A DNA stretch of 64,000 bases from Anas platyrhynchos (GCF_047663525.1 NC_092601.1:16081501-16145500), one strand, 5' to 3'; positions 49,661 to 64,000 are shown, counted from the first letter of the stretch. Numbers and translations: made by a program. Notes: generated by a model not told the origin, from the sequence alone.

Positions 49661-52600
49661 AATTGTTTCACGACTTGCGTAAGGTGGCATATCTTGGCTT
49701 GGCTGCCAGCCCATCATGTGTAAAGGGGTGTTGACTGTCAACAAGCCTGGCAATTGGGTGGCTTTGCCTCCTTCTGTCTTGGCCGTTTGGCTGTACAATT
49801 ATTATCTCTGTTCTTCTACCACGTCTCCTTTAGACACTGGCTAATGAGACAAGCCGTAATGAAACTGTTTTGTGCCCTGGTAAGACCTGCAAAGGAAGAC
49901 AAAGGCTGACACGTGCTTTGGGGCTGATACCTTTATTTATGGAGTATTAAGGCGAGCGCTGATGTTTTCTTCAGGCACAGGAGGTCTTAGGAGAATATTC
50001 CTGATGTGCACTGGTTCAGTAAACGCGTTGCTAGCACGGTTATTTTTTTTGTGTGTGTGTGTTTTGTGTAAACAAGGCATAAGCAAACTGGCTGCTAGAA
50101 ATCAGTGCAGTCACGTAGTTCAGACTTACACGTGGTCTGTTTACAACCGAGTGGCCCAGATCAGTGCTCTACTGCAAACTGAGCCTCAAATGAACTCGGG
50201 AGACAAATTTTTTTGATGAACGGCGATACTAAATCTGAGGTCTCTGGGTGACATGTGGGTGCATCCTCTTTTCCACGTGACTCGGTTTCTTCTCGCTTTC
50301 ATCTTGCTTTGTGCTTCACCAGAAAGCATTACAAGTGTGAGAATTGACAAAATTATAGCAGAAGGGGGCTAGAGTCCTCTTCCTCAAAAAGCTGGTATTA
50401 CAAACTGTGAAGTTTGTGTGAAGCTTCCAGGTAAGATACATGCACCAAAGTAAAATGTTTCCCTAGCTCTGTATACTGCAAGGAAGCAGGAGAGAGGGAG
50501 GGGTATAGTAGAATGTGCCGGTAATAGGACAAGTTAACTCTTTAAAATGTCCTGCTTTAAGGTAATGAAACCATTGTGGTGGCAGCTTACATGTGTCCTG
50601 TCTTTTTGCACAAGTCTGTCACGTTAGTAGATTAAATTCTTTTCAAGGAAGAAACTCCTGAGCACAGTTATACATGCTGTCAGGATTTAAGATACATGAA
50701 CAGTTTTGGGATTATTTTTTGCTGTTTGCCATCTTAGCTGTGTCCTGCTACGTGGTCTTTCCCAAGCCAGTCTCCAGTATGCATTTGCCTTCAAACAAAC
50801 CACAGTAGGATGAATTTCTTTTCTGCTTCTTTAGTGGGAAGGCTTTGTCTCACCAAGCTGTGCCTGGGATCCTCTTCTAACCTTCATTTCCAATGTCAGT
50901 ATTTTGGAGGCTGCAGGTGGGTGTCACTTTGTAGGCATATGTGTGAGGGATGCTCTCTGATGCCCCAAATGCTTATTTGGCTCCGAGTCCAAAAGATGCC
51001 AGCTTTTAAAACATCTAAATTACCCTCGGAGCAGCCTTTAACACTAATCCTGGCTTCCTCTACTGGGCATTGAATGGGTTGTGAAATGTCTTCGAAGGGA
51101 GCGGAACGGACTTGAGTGAACATTTTGCAAAGTCTGAGTCCATATGGATCGTTTTTTATAATGTACATAAATAGTACATTAGCTCCTTCCAAATCACTTT
51201 CTAAATGAACTGAACCAGCCTCAAAGGAAAATACATCATAGTCATGCTCGGTGTGTTAGAGCCCTCTTCGAGAGTCTGACTGCATGCAAAGGTTAGCAAC
51301 ATCCCACACACAAGTTTTTTCTGGCATATGTATGTGGGAATTAAGATCTTTTCCTGAGCTTTACTGAGGTTACTTTGTTTTGCACAGCCTTCGCTAATGT
51401 GTTTATAGGTAGGTCTTAGCTTTGGAAATACGTCTCCTAGGTGGCTGCTGAGACCTTTCAAGGAGACCAGCTGGCTCCTTGAAAGCCAGCCCTAGGATGA
51501 TGAATGGCCCATTAGAAGAAAGTTGATGGCATTGCAAATGAGATTTACATGAGAATCAAACTGCTCGAGTGCGGCCAGCAGAGATGCTGAAACAAGTGCC
51601 CCTCTCCGGGATGGTTATTGAGAGATTTTTATGAACTGATCTTTCAAATGGGAAGTTTCTCCTCCTTCTCCGGGATATAAAAATAGTCAAAAACCTGCAG
51701 TACTAAAGGAAGGGTCTTCCCAGGAAGCTGGAAAGGGGCATGAAAAGGGAGATAGGACACATGCTGCGTGCTGTGCACGGCCAGATTTCTGTGGTGGAAG
51801 GGGCAGGAGCTGTGGCAAGCTGGAAATTCCCCAGCAGTTGAGCAAAGCTTGAAAAATCTTGGTGTTGAGTTCGGTATGGAAATGAATAACCAGCACGGCT
51901 TGTCGAGGCCAGCGCTGGCACTGCCACTCGTTCCATGCTGTCACTACGTATTTAATTCTCGGTGCACTGCTTAATTTCTTATTGAAAACAGAACTCTTTG
52001 TAGGAGCTGTTACGGGGAAGTTCCCCAGAGCGTGGGTGCAGGTGGGGCTTTTTTTGGCACTGAGGTAGGTGTTAATTGTGGTTTATGATTGAGGGAGAAA
52101 CGTACTTAGCCGAACGTTTCTGCCAAGATGAGCAAAGAGGGAAAATAGTTAATATTGACCTTTTTAATTTTAACCGAGGTCGGTGTGAGCGGCAGAGGCT
52201 TGGAAAGCTGCTCAGAACGGCTCTCAAGTTTCGCAGAAGCAGGGAAGAAATGAGAGGTGCTGGTCGTGGCCAGGCTGTGCTGAGTCACCCCTTGTGGTCT
52301 GCGCTGCGGTGCAATTGAAGCCAGGCTCCTGCTCTTATCTCGAGGGCTGTCTTGGAGGGGGAAAAAACTCAGCCCATGATGAATGAATGGGGAATGGGCA
52401 GTCCTTTCTGCGCAGAAACTCCCTGCAGGCAGGCGTGTGTGTGTGTTAGAGAACTGGTGCTCGCCATTGCTGCAACACCTCCGAAAAGAAACCAGGTGCT
52501 CGGTGCTGCCCCAATTTTGTGCTCGGGGGTGCCAGAGCATCTGGGTGCAACGTGTTGGTGCTCCTCAGCCTGGGAGCTGTGGTTTGCCCATAGGTCCCCA

Positions 52601-52948
52601 GGACTGGGGTGGTACCAGGACCTGCAAATTCCTGAAGGAATGGCTCTGAGACCTCGGTGAACGCTGAGCCAAACGTGCTCACAATCCAAGGCTTGTTGTA
52701 GGGTCTGCCATTAAGTCTGAAGGCGCAGGGCTTGCCACTGACTCGTGGAGGATGAGGGTGGTGGTAGCAGAACATGGACAGAGCCATTTGTGCACTCGAA
52801 TTTACTTTGTAGAGCAGCAAGTTAGCATGGGGAAGGGTGGAATAACCTCGTTTGCTGTCGTGGTGTGTATTGGTTTTTCTTTTTGTTGCATAAAGCCTTG
52901 GCTGCTCTCAGGCACACGGTTGAGAATATTTGTTTTCACAGTGTGGTG

Positions 52949-52996
52949 TTTTGTTTTTTGTTTTGTTTTGTTGTTGTTGTTTGTTTTTTTTTTTTG
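52949..52996 (+). repeat. T/G-rich simple repeat
   Basis: Units of GTTTT and GTT followed by a run of T. Low-complexity sequence in FOXK1 intron 1. Confidence 0.8.
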
Positions 52997-54582
52997 CTTC
53001 TGTTATGTTTTTCTGCCAATTTGACCTGTACTTTAATTTTATTTAGTGGTTATCTGATAGGGTCGGGATTTTATTTTTGATTTGGCTTTTTTTTCCCCCT
53101 TTGATAAATCACACCAGGCTCTAAAATGGATCAGCTTTAAAACTGAACACTAGGACAAGATATTTATTGCTGATGCCGTCAGAGCAAAACCCCTATAAGC
53201 TGAATTTCTGTGTCCTGAGAACATGCCCCAAACTTCACTAAGTGCTGTGCCAATGAAAAGACCTCCGAGGCTTTGCAGAAATCCTGTCTTAAGGCAGATG
53301 TCTGCTCTTCAGAGTCAAAGCAGGAGTGACAAGCATGGTGTTGATTCTTCTGAGCTGGACCGTGGCTTAGCAGGACAGGAGCCACCGCTTCCACATGGCC
53401 ATCAGAAGAGGCCAGTATTGACGGGAAGGTATTCAGAAATATTTGAACTAGAGCTGTCAAAGTGGTGCAGTTAAAATCTCAGGAGAGGTTCTGCAAATCC
53501 CGAGCACTTCTTGTTCCCTAAAGCAAGGTGCAATTCCTGCCCCGTGCTGCTGTCGCCGGCGCTAGCACGTGCGGTGAGCAGGAGGAGAGGAGTTAATTTT
53601 AGCTTGATTGGCAACACAGAAGGGAACCGAGCTGACTGCACTGGAGATGGCAGTGGGATGAGATCAACGAGGGGAGTTTATTTTCATGCATCTAAGTGGG
53701 TGTTCTAAGCAATTTCATTATTTTTCTTAAGGGAACCGAGGCCGTTAACGCATTTAGTCCTTGAAATGCTCCTGTGGAAGCAGTCCTGCATGCCTAGCGT
53801 TGTTGCACAGGGCTGGCTGAGATAACACCAGGTGCGTGTCCCATTCCTCTGCAGGTCCCAGGCTCTGCGCCCTGCTGCCTGGCTCCTCTGCAGCGTCTCG
53901 GGACTGGGCTCCCCGCTTTGCTCCTACTCCCCTTTGTTTATGTTCTGGTGCCTGTTCCGAGCTGTTTATGATTAAACATTGCTCAAACAGCCAGGTTAAG
54001 ATTTATTGACATAAAGGAGGCTGGGAGGAGGGAGCGGCTGGCTGGACATCTGCGTCTATTTCCAGCCGCGGGCGATGTTATTGGAATCGCACACGTGTCT
54101 GAGTCCGCGGCGTATCAGACAGGCTCCTGTTCAAAGGCACGGTGGCGAGGGACTGATCCCTGCCGGCACAGCACGGCGTGCTGAGAGCTCAGCTAAGGCC
54201 GTGTGCTCCTTCCTCTTGAGCTCGGGGCGCGGAAATCACCCCGCTGCTCTCGAGAAGGGGGCCAGGAGCTTTCTCGAGGTGACGAGAGAGATCCGGCTTT
54301 AAAACATGCCAATGGGGTGAAGGCCAGGCTGGGCACGAACCCTTTAAGAGGCCGTGCTGGTGTACAGGTGGCAAGGAGGTTTAAAACGGAAAGCACTCTT
54401 TTTAGGAAAATAAATGAAAATAGAGAAACGTAGAGCTAGAAAGGGGTAGGTTTGTAAGAAGCCATCCATCTTTTCTGAGCTAAAGCAGCGTTTCCTAGCC
54501 TCTTTGTTACGTGCAAACAGTGGGGTTAAATGGCTGTTTAGCTTTTGAGGAATGCTGTATGTAGCATGTTGGAGTTTTGTTC

Positions 54583-54615
54583 TTTTTTTTTTAAAAAAAA
54601 AAAAAAAAAAAAAAA
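54583..54615. repeat. T10-A23 homopolymer pair
   Basis: Ten T directly followed by 23 A, self-complementary over ten bases. Similar in form to the tract at 28.8 kb. Confidence 0.85.
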
Positions 54616-57600
54616 GATTGATAACTCTCAGGCTTTAAACTTTAATAAAATAAAGGTAATACAGTAAGAAATTTAATAGACTGCTCAGCCCAATGTGGAA
54701 AGGGACTTTTGCAGTTATGAGACTGGATGATGAAAGAGAGAGGTGCCCCTCCAATATTGCACATAATTTACATTTTCTCAGAAGATCAGATATTTAGTGT
54801 TTGGTAAAGAAATTGCTGAGATACGATCTAGACCTCTACAGGCTAAAATACCTGATTATGGCAGCAGTGGGCACACAGGGGCCCGTGCGTGTTGCACGGA
54901 GCTTCTTACCTATGGTTATTTTTATGTATACAACCACACACACAACAAAACAACATAATGGGTGTGCTGTGTGTTGCAGATCGTATCAGCCATCTGCAGT
55001 GCTGATAGCGAAACTTTCTGGGGCCGGCAGCCAGCCTTGTTTAAACAGAGGCATCGCCTGCACCTCGTGCCAGCCCACTTCTTCGGTGGTGAGCTTTCGC
55101 ACCAGGTTCTGAGGTTTCATCAGGCTGCTCTTTCTGATACTTAAACCAGCTCCTTATTGCCAGCCTTCAAAATAAACAGCAGCTTTATGGTTAATTTTAG
55201 ACCTGAAAGGCAGTCACCTAGATGCTGTCTGCAGGTAACTGTTTGCACACTAATGCAAAGGTTGTTTTCTCCCCTGCCTTTGTACCGAGAGGCCCGGTAA
55301 AGGAGAGAGGCTCAAATTGACACGCGGGGCGGTGGTGGGTTGAGCCGTGGCTTCCCATCTGACACACACAGGAAAAAAGTGCACTGTATCTTAGCAGTTT
55401 GCTCAGAAACACCGAGTTGTTTACAGTAAGGAGAACCGAGGGGAACAGAGCAGCCTCTGTAGCTGCTAGAAGCGGGGCCAGAGCTCACCTTCAGAGACCT
55501 TACAAATAATACAAATAAAACCCTCCAATCCCTGTGGCTGTTGATGCTGCAGATTAATTGAGATGGATGTAAAATCACAGCTGAGTTAGACCTTTAAATG
55601 CTGCAGGCTGGCCATGCTCCGTGCCATCCTCCCCATGCGGCACCGAGCTGCAGCTTGCTGGTTTCTAAAGGAATGGGAGTGCTTGGGAGGGGAAGAGGAA
55701 TTCGTCTTCTGATAGCGAGTCCTGTGCCCGGCGCTCCTCGTTTGGAGTGAATGGCATATTTTGAAGCTGACTCCAATGTTTTGAAATGCGAAACTGACTG
55801 AGGTACAATTATAGCATCACCTCTTTGTTTCTCCGTTCCTCGCGGACAGGCATCAAGTAACTTCCATCTTTTATTGACGTACCTATTTAACTAGGTTGGC
55901 TTGGTGGTGGGTTCTAACAGAGTCACTGACCCAAGCACCAAAAATAATCTGCCTTAATGGTATTTGTTAAAAAAACCTGCTAAGGATATTCTTTTGACTG
56001 TAGCTGGGCTTGATTTCTGACATCATCCTGCGTGTTTATAATCGGTCTGGAGATATTTGTCAGACCCAAGTTTGGATTAATTTTAACGTAAGTGTTGGTA
56101 GATTTTTTTAAATTATTTTTTTTTATGTATAGATGAATTCAGATCCAGTCAGGTGTGGATTGACCCAGTCAGATGCTCCACTGAGTTCAGAAACAAGTGG
56201 TAATTATGTTTTTTCAAGGATATCTTTCAGCTTTTTTTTTTGGAGGCATAAAGAAACACAACGAGCTGACTTAGAGTGGCTTCTGGAGAAGTTTCAGGAA
56301 GGTTATTTTTCAGAAACTGCAGATTCTTGTCCCTTTGCACTCTGGTAGCTTTCTGGAGCAGCTCCTGGTAGATTTTTTTTTCAGTATTGGACTGAGCAGC
56401 TCTGCTGTAAGACCTGCCCAGGAGTGCTGGGGATATAGGATCTGGACAGGACCCATCCATAACGTGGGCAGGTTGGTGACTCCAGGGGAAACCTCCTACC
56501 GCTCCTGCTGGCTCTCCACCACCTGCTTGAAACACCCCTTTCAGCAATTTTGATGATATTCTTCCCTGCTCTTCTACGAGATTCTGTTTTCATACTCACA
56601 GAATTTATTCCCTGACCTTGCTGTGGTATTTCATTACACAGAGAAAGAAAAAAAAAAAAAAAGGCAACTGCAATATCTGGTGTTTTGTGTTTTGTTTTTT
56701 TTTTTTCCCTTTCCTGTACTGTGCTTTATTCTTGAAAGGGGAGAATGTTGAAGTAAAGCTGTGCCTGACATCTCAAATAATTTTCAAAGAATAAAATCAG
56801 AACATCATTAAAGAGATGTGAGGGATGTACAAATAAAAATACAGCCCTTGGTTCTTCGCTATTAATTCTCCACTGTGGAAGAACCTAGCACGTTCTCGCT
56901 TGAAAAATTAACTGCCATTGTTCCTGGCGGTGTTGTTGCTCGTTTTATCAGTTTGCTCTCTGACAGCAATTAAAAGGTTTGCTAGAGAGCCTATCAGAAA
57001 TTGTAGGGAAGCTGTGTAGAATAAAACGATTGTTTTTTAAGTCGCCCAGCATGGTGTTTCAGTGCAAACCCTCCTGAAGGTTTTGCTTTCAACATCTAGT
57101 CGTCAGAGCCTCAAAAAGAAAAAGAAAAAAAAAAAAAAGCAGCCTATTTTCTGTGTGCTCTTAAGGAAGATAGATGTGAACCAGAACAGCATTTTGATGT
57201 TCATGGGGTTGGGCTTCTGGTATCTCTTTTCCTTTTTAGCCTTCCTGATCTGCCTGGGGGTGTTTACCCTTTCCCCCTCCGCCACCTGCCTGGCTCCGTT
57301 TCCCTGGGATGGGCAGCAGCCACCTGGGATGTCTGCAGAGGCCGGAGAGGGCTGAAAATGGAAAAAAAAAATTCTGTTTGTGTCCTTCTGCGTGCGTGGT
57401 GCTGGCCAGGAGGGGAATCCCAGAGTTTGCCTAAACTTTCCTGCGAATGTGACTTTCTTCAGAGGGGCTTGCTGAAGGTTTCAAAATGTGCCTGCGTGGG
57501 GAAGCGTTTCTCGGTGCGTTTGCGAGCCTTGATGAAACGGCATAAAGGGAAGCCCAGTGCAACTGAGCTCAATAGAAACAGTCATTATAGCTAATTTACT

Positions 57601-60600
57601 TGGTGCTTTTAAGAGGCATAGCTATTCATAAGTTGTGGTTTTGCCTGATGCTGCTGGTAGTATTTGTTTTAAATAGATACACTTGCCCGCACACGCTCTT
57701 TGCCCATTTGAAATCTTGTCTGGCTGTGTTGGAAACCTCATTTTAGACATGGCAATATGCAGTGTTAGGCAAATCCCAGTGTAACCTGTGGTGCCTTCTC
57801 ATTAAGGAAAAAATCCCTTACCCCGTGTACGGTGCCAAGCAAGCGGTAGCGTGAAGTCCAAGGAAAAGGTCACGTCTGTGACCAAGTGGCAGTTTTATTT
57901 TATTCTGTTTTTTCTGACGTGCTGTCCTTGTTCAGCCATTTAATGTGCTTGCTTCCCTCAAGGACAACGGGTGAATAAATTCTGGAAGCGTGAAGATGCT
58001 GAAAAGCACGTGTTGTGCATTGTGTGAAGCCCCTTCGAGGTGACAAAACCCACTCCGGGAGCCCTGACCTTGCTGTCTTGCGAGAATTGCTGTGGGTACG
58101 GGACATGGGAAGGCTTGTTGGGATGCAGAAAACACTTCCCGGCTCTGTTCATGCCGCTGGTGTCTTGCCCCAGCTGGTTGACTTTGGGTTTGGAATAATT
58201 AAGCTGAATTTAAAATAAAATTGACTGTTCAGTTTCAGGAACTTTTGAAAATTTCCAGCCTGAAAGCATCGGCGTGGTAGCTGATGGGACGTACCTGATA
58301 GAGAGCGGAGCTTGTCTCAAAATGAATGAGCTGCATTTCGTCCTCTGAGAGGAGAAGGCGCTGTTTGGATCATGTGATGCTCAAATCTGAGTCTGTGGTT
58401 ACGTACTCTGTTTTTTAATTATCTGCCAGAAATCTGCAGCACTGCTGCTGGTACCTCCTTCCTCCCCTCAAGTCTCGTCCCCTCCGCCTCCTTCGTGTCA
58501 GTGCTGCCACGTGGAGGGCAAGGCCAGGGGGCTGCTCTGCCTGGCAGCTCCCTCCAACAAAAAAGAGAATGAATGTCAGCTCCACAGGTATTTGGAGGGA
58601 CAGAAAATCCTTCCAGTAATGCAGAGCTATAGGCTAGTTGCTGCTAGTGCCACTGGACTGGGCATGAGGAATGCTCACTGCTTCCCGGTGAGCTTGCCTT
58701 TACTAAAAGCAGTTTGGTGCTAGCTCGGGGGCAGACAGGACAGCCAGGAGGCAGCTAATGCCAGGACCAGGACAGTGAGGTTGAGTTATACATCTGCTGT
58801 CACAGGGCAATGGAAGTGGTTGCTGGCATTTTTCTGGAAAAAAGTTCCCAACAGCAGAAAACTGATATTTGTGAAGTAGAATTAAGATCGCTGTCTCTTG
58901 AATTCAAGTCCTTATTTCAAGCCTGGACTCACTGATCCCAGCTCCATCCCAGCTGGCATTACCTCCTCTGTGTATCTGCGGTGTTGAGCAGGACAGCATG
59001 GACAACATACAGTGACTGCGTTACAAAGCATCCAAGGCAAGCGATTTGTAAACTTGTGGTAACTTTAAAGTTAGAAACCAGTCCTCCTGGATATAAACTC
59101 CTATCGTGCCCTACACAATAACCATAACCAAATGTTTCAATGGGTTGCTCAGTCTTTGTGGTGGTTACGGAGGTCACTGCACTCCTTTATCTGCAGAAAA
59201 GCTCCCTGCTTTCTGATCCCAGTTTTCCTTCAGTTACGTTAAAAACACTAACGGTGACTTCTGTAGCTTTTCTTCTAACTAAACAGCAGTAGATAACAGT
59301 AGAGGTGTGTTTACAGGGAGCTCCACAGTTTATTTCCTTATCCTGCAGCTGTCTGACAACATGCTCGTCTTGCCTTGTCTTGGCTTGAGTTCTTGGGAAG
59401 AACAAATGTACCGAAGCATCCCCGTGGCCTTTGTCAAGGAGCAGTGGATTTGGGGCTTCAACATTTACCTACAGGCCCCTCAGTTCTCTCTTTGTAGAAG
59501 CAGCAGGTTATGTTACTGACAATCACATTGCAGATACTTCTCTGGACTCTGTGGGTTAGCCTTCAGTAGGATTTCTGTGTTAAATCTGGTCAGACCAGTG
59601 GTGCAATTGAAAGGGAAATAGCAAACGCTGAAAACCTCGTTGCTTTAAGACTGTGGTAACCTCCGAAATGGACGAGGCAGTCTTAAAAACCTGGTAGTTA
59701 TGCTGCCCGTGTCCCCTAGCCTAAAGAGATGTGAAGAAAACAAACAGAACGACTTTAAAATTGCCATGGTGATAGGTGCATGCCTGTCTTGTAATGTGGA
59801 TTTAGACTTAGGAGAATAAAACCTATTTGTCTTCACTCCTCCAGAACTCCTCCTGTAGTCTTGCTGCAATTAACTTTTTCATTTGGGATCCAGATAGCAC
59901 CAGCCGAGTAGACAATAAAGCAGGTTTCTTACTGGCATTGGCTACAAAATGTTATTTAAAAAAATAAATAAATAAATCCCTGCGGTGGGGAGGGGAACAG
60001 GAAATGTTGGCTGATGATATTATTAGTTTGTTGTAAAGGAGGGGTGAGTAGTACATAATCTCCTGTGACAGCTAAGACAGCTGTACAGAGCTTGTTGTAT
60101 GGTTTCATGACATCCCTTCAAAATAATATTCACTATAATTCACTCGCGATTGAAAGGTGGCTTTGTTACTCATGCTTTTGCTTACCTTGCTGCTTCAGAC
60201 AGCTGCAGTTCCAGCAAAATAATCGTCGTGAGCACAATGCTGCTGATGATTATTGCCATCAGGGAGCAAGGGGCTACCTTCCTTTTGGAGAAGATGGAGA
60301 AAATTGATTTGGCTGTTTCCCTTACTGAAGGGGGTTGGGTGGGGGAGGAACCCTTCTAAGCATTTTGCAGTTGAATTTTTTGTGTTTTATGTTTTTTTGG
60401 TGTTCTGAAACGTGTTGTCTGTCTGTGGTCAGGCTCCCCACAGCCAGAGCAAAGCATCACAAAGCAACAGATCTTGTGCAGTGGTCGCAGCGATGATTTG
60501 CACCTTATTTTGGAAGAAATGGGAATCTGAGGAATCTTGTGTCAGGTAGTTTTGCTTATCTGTCCACGGGCAGGCCTTCAGGGCTTAGATCCGTGTTTAG

Positions 60601-63600
60601 GTAAGTGAAGCAAACTCTCATCTCCTCCTAACCAAATGCAGTTTGATCTTGGGTAAACTTTCCCAGTGAGTCTTTCATGTTGGCCAAGGCACCTCCTCTC
60701 AGGCTGCTTCAAAGTATGGCAGGAACAGGGAGTGGATTTATGACTTAATGGGAACGTGATTTTCATAGATGCTAGCGCGTTGTTCTTCCCTTAGCTGATT
60801 ACGGAATACCAGGAAAATTAGCTGCAGGAGGTAATTGGGGCGCTTCTTTCTCTGTGAAGGCAGCTGCATGCACTACCTGCACGCTGAAATTTTGGTGTTT
60901 ACCCTACACCTTGCATTAAAGGGTGAGAAGGATCCGTCTTGCCCTCTGGTGAAATCAGGTACCTTGAAATAACTGGAAATGGTAATGGCTTAACAAAGGT
61001 GAACGAAGGCAAATTCTCAGTCGAGCTGAGAAACCCAGCGTGGTTTTGGATGGGAATAATACGGTGTTCTTCTGGGTGCATGGCACGGAACTGATGAGGA
61101 GTTGGAGGGGACAGAATAAAGGCTGGTGTGTGCGGTTTGGTTGGGGATTTTAATACCTCTTACAAAGGCTTTTGTGGGGCTCCTCAGTCAAATTTTAGTG
61201 AGTGATGGCTCTGTTTCGCCATGGCACTTGGTGCTGCGGTGAGAGCTCTGCCTGTCAGCATTGGCTGGGTCTGAGCAGGGCACTGACTGGGGAGGTGACC
61301 GCCACCTTGTAGGGTGTGCTGTGGCTGCTGTCCCCTGGCGTGGTGTGCCAGAGGGAAGGGTGTCAGGGTCAGGGGGTGCTACCGGTAGCCGTGAGCTTAA
61401 AAAGAAAAGGTGGCAGTTGCAGCAGAGGGGGACCATCATGCCTAACTAATTTTTCTGAATGGAGCCACAGCCCCGTGTTTCAGTTCTGATTCAGACGGCG
61501 AAAAGCGTTACTCTCAATGAAGCATCTCATGAAACGTTTCTTGCTCAGCCTGCACCCTGGCACAGCTCCTAGCACGGGTGCTCGGGGCGTGTTCGCAGGA
61601 GCAGCGGCTTCCAGAAACTGCAGCACGATGGAGGAGGCAGAGGTAGTGCTGGCTCAGTGACGGCAGCTTGAGTGACAGCTCTTCTGGTTGCTCCCCTTTG
61701 CATCATAAACCAGAATGATGTTTAATATATATAATAAATACATGCGTACGTATATAAGCTTCTTTATTTTACTTGGCTTCTTCATGATCTTTGTCTTCTC
61801 TGTTTTTACACCGTGCTTTTCTGCGGTGTAAATGCACAGCCCTGAATCCAGCTCCATTTCCTGTCTCCTTTCTAAGTCTCTCCGAGCAGCCTTTTCTTGC
61901 CCTTGTGAAACAGATTTTAGCAGAAGCCATTTGGTGGGGAGCAGCACGCAGGGTGCTCTAACAAAGAAATCAGTGAATAGCCTCCATTTCTACCGAGTCT
62001 GGCACTACCTTTTGGCAAATGCACCTCGATCTCCTTTGCATCTGTGAGTAAAAGGCACTTGGAGGAGGGGGGAGAACATTTCTGGTTTTTATGGTGTCAC
62101 GCAGGGTGTGGAGTTGTCATGTTGCCTTTTTTTTTTCCCCTAACCATTTTCCCCGAAGCCTGCATTAGGGGTGAATGTTTATGTAAAGTCTAGTGTTCCC
62201 TAGCGTTTTATTTTCAGGCCTTACGTAGATGAAATGCTTGTGGTCACTGTCGCTGGTTCACCACATGAAGGAAGCCTAATAGCACGGGCGCTGTGTTGTC
62301 AGCGTGAGGAGCTTGTCCAGGAAACTTTTGAAATTCTGTCGTACTTAAAGCAAACAAGCATTTCTAGCAACATTTTGTTGTTGTTTGTTACGTCGCTGTA
62401 GCAATGTGTGGCATGTGCACTCCTCCTGCTGCCCTTGGTCTCCAATGTATATATAGCGTGCGTTCAGTGAGCTCAGGCATGTAGCAGGGAGCCAGCAAGC
62501 CGTTTGCTTTGACTTTCTCCTGCCTGCAATCTCACAAGGCAAGAATTGTTTCCATGCAATTTCTGGAGCCTGCTGCATGCATGTGTTGTTGGTTTGAAGA
62601 CGCACATTCTCCCTGCCTCGCAAGGATCCTGGAGAAATGGGAATCCTTTTCCCAGAAGGACTTCAGGTGTACTCACACACAGTTACATCATGTTTTATAC
62701 AATAGGTGAGGTTTATATGGCCTGGGACTGCAGGTTGGACCTGTCTGGAGCAGGTTATCGAGGACAGCTCTGCAATCGAGGCAGGCTGCCTCCTGCCTGC
62801 AGGTGACCGAGAGCTTTTTGTGGACCGTTAATTCATTGCTCTGTAATCAGCTGGGAATTTCTGAGGTGCTTAAAAGAGTTGCATCTTAGACACCTTTGGA
62901 AATAGCAGTTGTCTTCATTATGCTTTATATGCTGAGTCTAACTTTCAGATTGATCTTTTTCTCATGATGGAAACGTTAAGCCGTGGTGGTAATTGCTGTG
63001 CATCTTCGATAGGAACCATGCGACATGGATCAAATAGTCTAATTCAGCTTAAATAACTTCAAATATATACAGAAATCTTAGTGAATGTGTGCTCAGGTCT
63101 GCTTGGGCTGCCTGTCTTATCCAGCTTATCTTCTGGAGAAGTACAATTCTCATAGGCTTGAATCCTGCACTATGTGCCTTGGTTTCTAAATAGGACTACC
63201 TGATACAATTTGCATTTATCCTTCTTGCTAGGAAAGAGGTTAATTAAGGGAACAATTAGAAAAGCTCATTAAAACTGCATCCAGCTTTAGTGTAATGAAA
63301 AGCGAGCTGGCTGTGACATGGTTCATGGTGAGGCTGTCCCGAGTTCCCGGTGACACGGCTCCCCGCTGTCGGTGCGTGTCGGCTGACCTGGGGCAGTGTC
63401 TCTGGGCTGCACCGAGGCTGTCCCTGCTGGTATTTCTGCAGTTGTTGGAACAGGGACTGCAACAATAACGCTAATCCCAGGCACCTTCCCCCTGAGGGAG
63501 GGGAGGAGTTGTGCAGGAATCTGTGCTCTGCGTTTCGCATTGCGCTTCCATTTCTTGTGTCCCCGCTTTTTACAGCACTGAAAGCATGCAGGCACTTCGG

Positions 63601-64000
63601 ACCAGCTGCCCCCACTCTGCCAGGCAGTGGGAACTAGTACAGCCCAAGCTTCAGAAGCCTTCTGAAACCATGCCCACCCTCCCAGATTTCCACTCTCTGC
63701 TTTTTGTGGGACTGGTTCTTACAAAAGGGCCACGTACGTGCTGGCTAGCGAGATGTTAAAGCTAGCTGCGCGGCCTGGGTTCTGCTCCAGTGGGCCGGGA
63801 GGGCTGTCTTTCTAAAAACGAAATCCCAGCAGCCAACAAATTGTTTGCCTGTGGAGCCAGCCCAGCCCAGCCCAGCCTCCCCGTTTCTCTCCCTTGTTCC
63901 AGTGCGGGTAAATCACGTGGCTGAACCCGATAGCTCCGGGGAGGGCTTCCAAGGAGACTCTGTGCGAGACGGGCCTCTTAGGCACATGGCTGCTGGGTCG

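Overview
The window is vertebrate nuclear DNA and almost certainly avian. Genes have multiple exons with GT-AG introns. Introns are compact: a 13-exon P450 fits in 11.2 kb. Interspersed repeats are sparse, and the clearest one is a CR1 LINE tail of the bird/reptile type. The two recognisable proteins have the domain layouts of vertebrate CYP3A and FOXK1. I could not determine the species.

Layout. (1) 1-5.2 kb: no gene seen. (2) 5.2-16.6 kb, minus strand: a complete cytochrome P450 family 3A gene. I mapped all 13 coding exons, joined by canonical GT-AG introns, giving a predicted 510-residue protein. Eleven of the 12 exons that end at an internal splice junction have the same length as I recall for human CYP3A4 (71, 94, 53, 100, 114, 89, 149, 128, 161, 227 and 163 nt); exon 9 is 18 nt longer. 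The heme-thiolate loop, ExxR, PERF and C-helix WxxxR motifs are intact, but the conserved I-helix threonine is replaced by proline. (3) 16.6-40.2 kb: about 23 kb with no convincing coding exon. It holds a candidate ER6 nuclear-receptor element close to the CYP3A start, simple repeats and some CpG-richer stretches. (4) 40.2-40.6 kb: a 21-bp G-rich minisatellite of about 18 copies. (5) 40.6-41.6 kb: a CpG-island promoter and the first coding exon of FOXK1, plus strand, containing nearly the whole FHA domain. (6) 41.4-64 kb: FOXK1 intron 1, running off the end of the window; no second exon was seen. It holds one clear CR1 tail, a pair of diverged 125-bp direct repeats and several short repeats.

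CYP3A (minus) and FOXK1 (plus) are divergent, with start codons about 24 kb apart. They are not functionally linked: CYP3A is an ER-membrane monooxygenase of xenobiotics and steroids, and FOXK1 is a nuclear forkhead repressor. Their adjacency matches my recollection that non-eutherian tetrapods keep a CYP3A gene in the SDK1-FOXK1 interval. I saw no unprecedented system. The best leads are the I-helix substitution, the ER6 element, the promoter-proximal minisatellite and a pair of adjacent palindromes at 32.66-32.71 kb.
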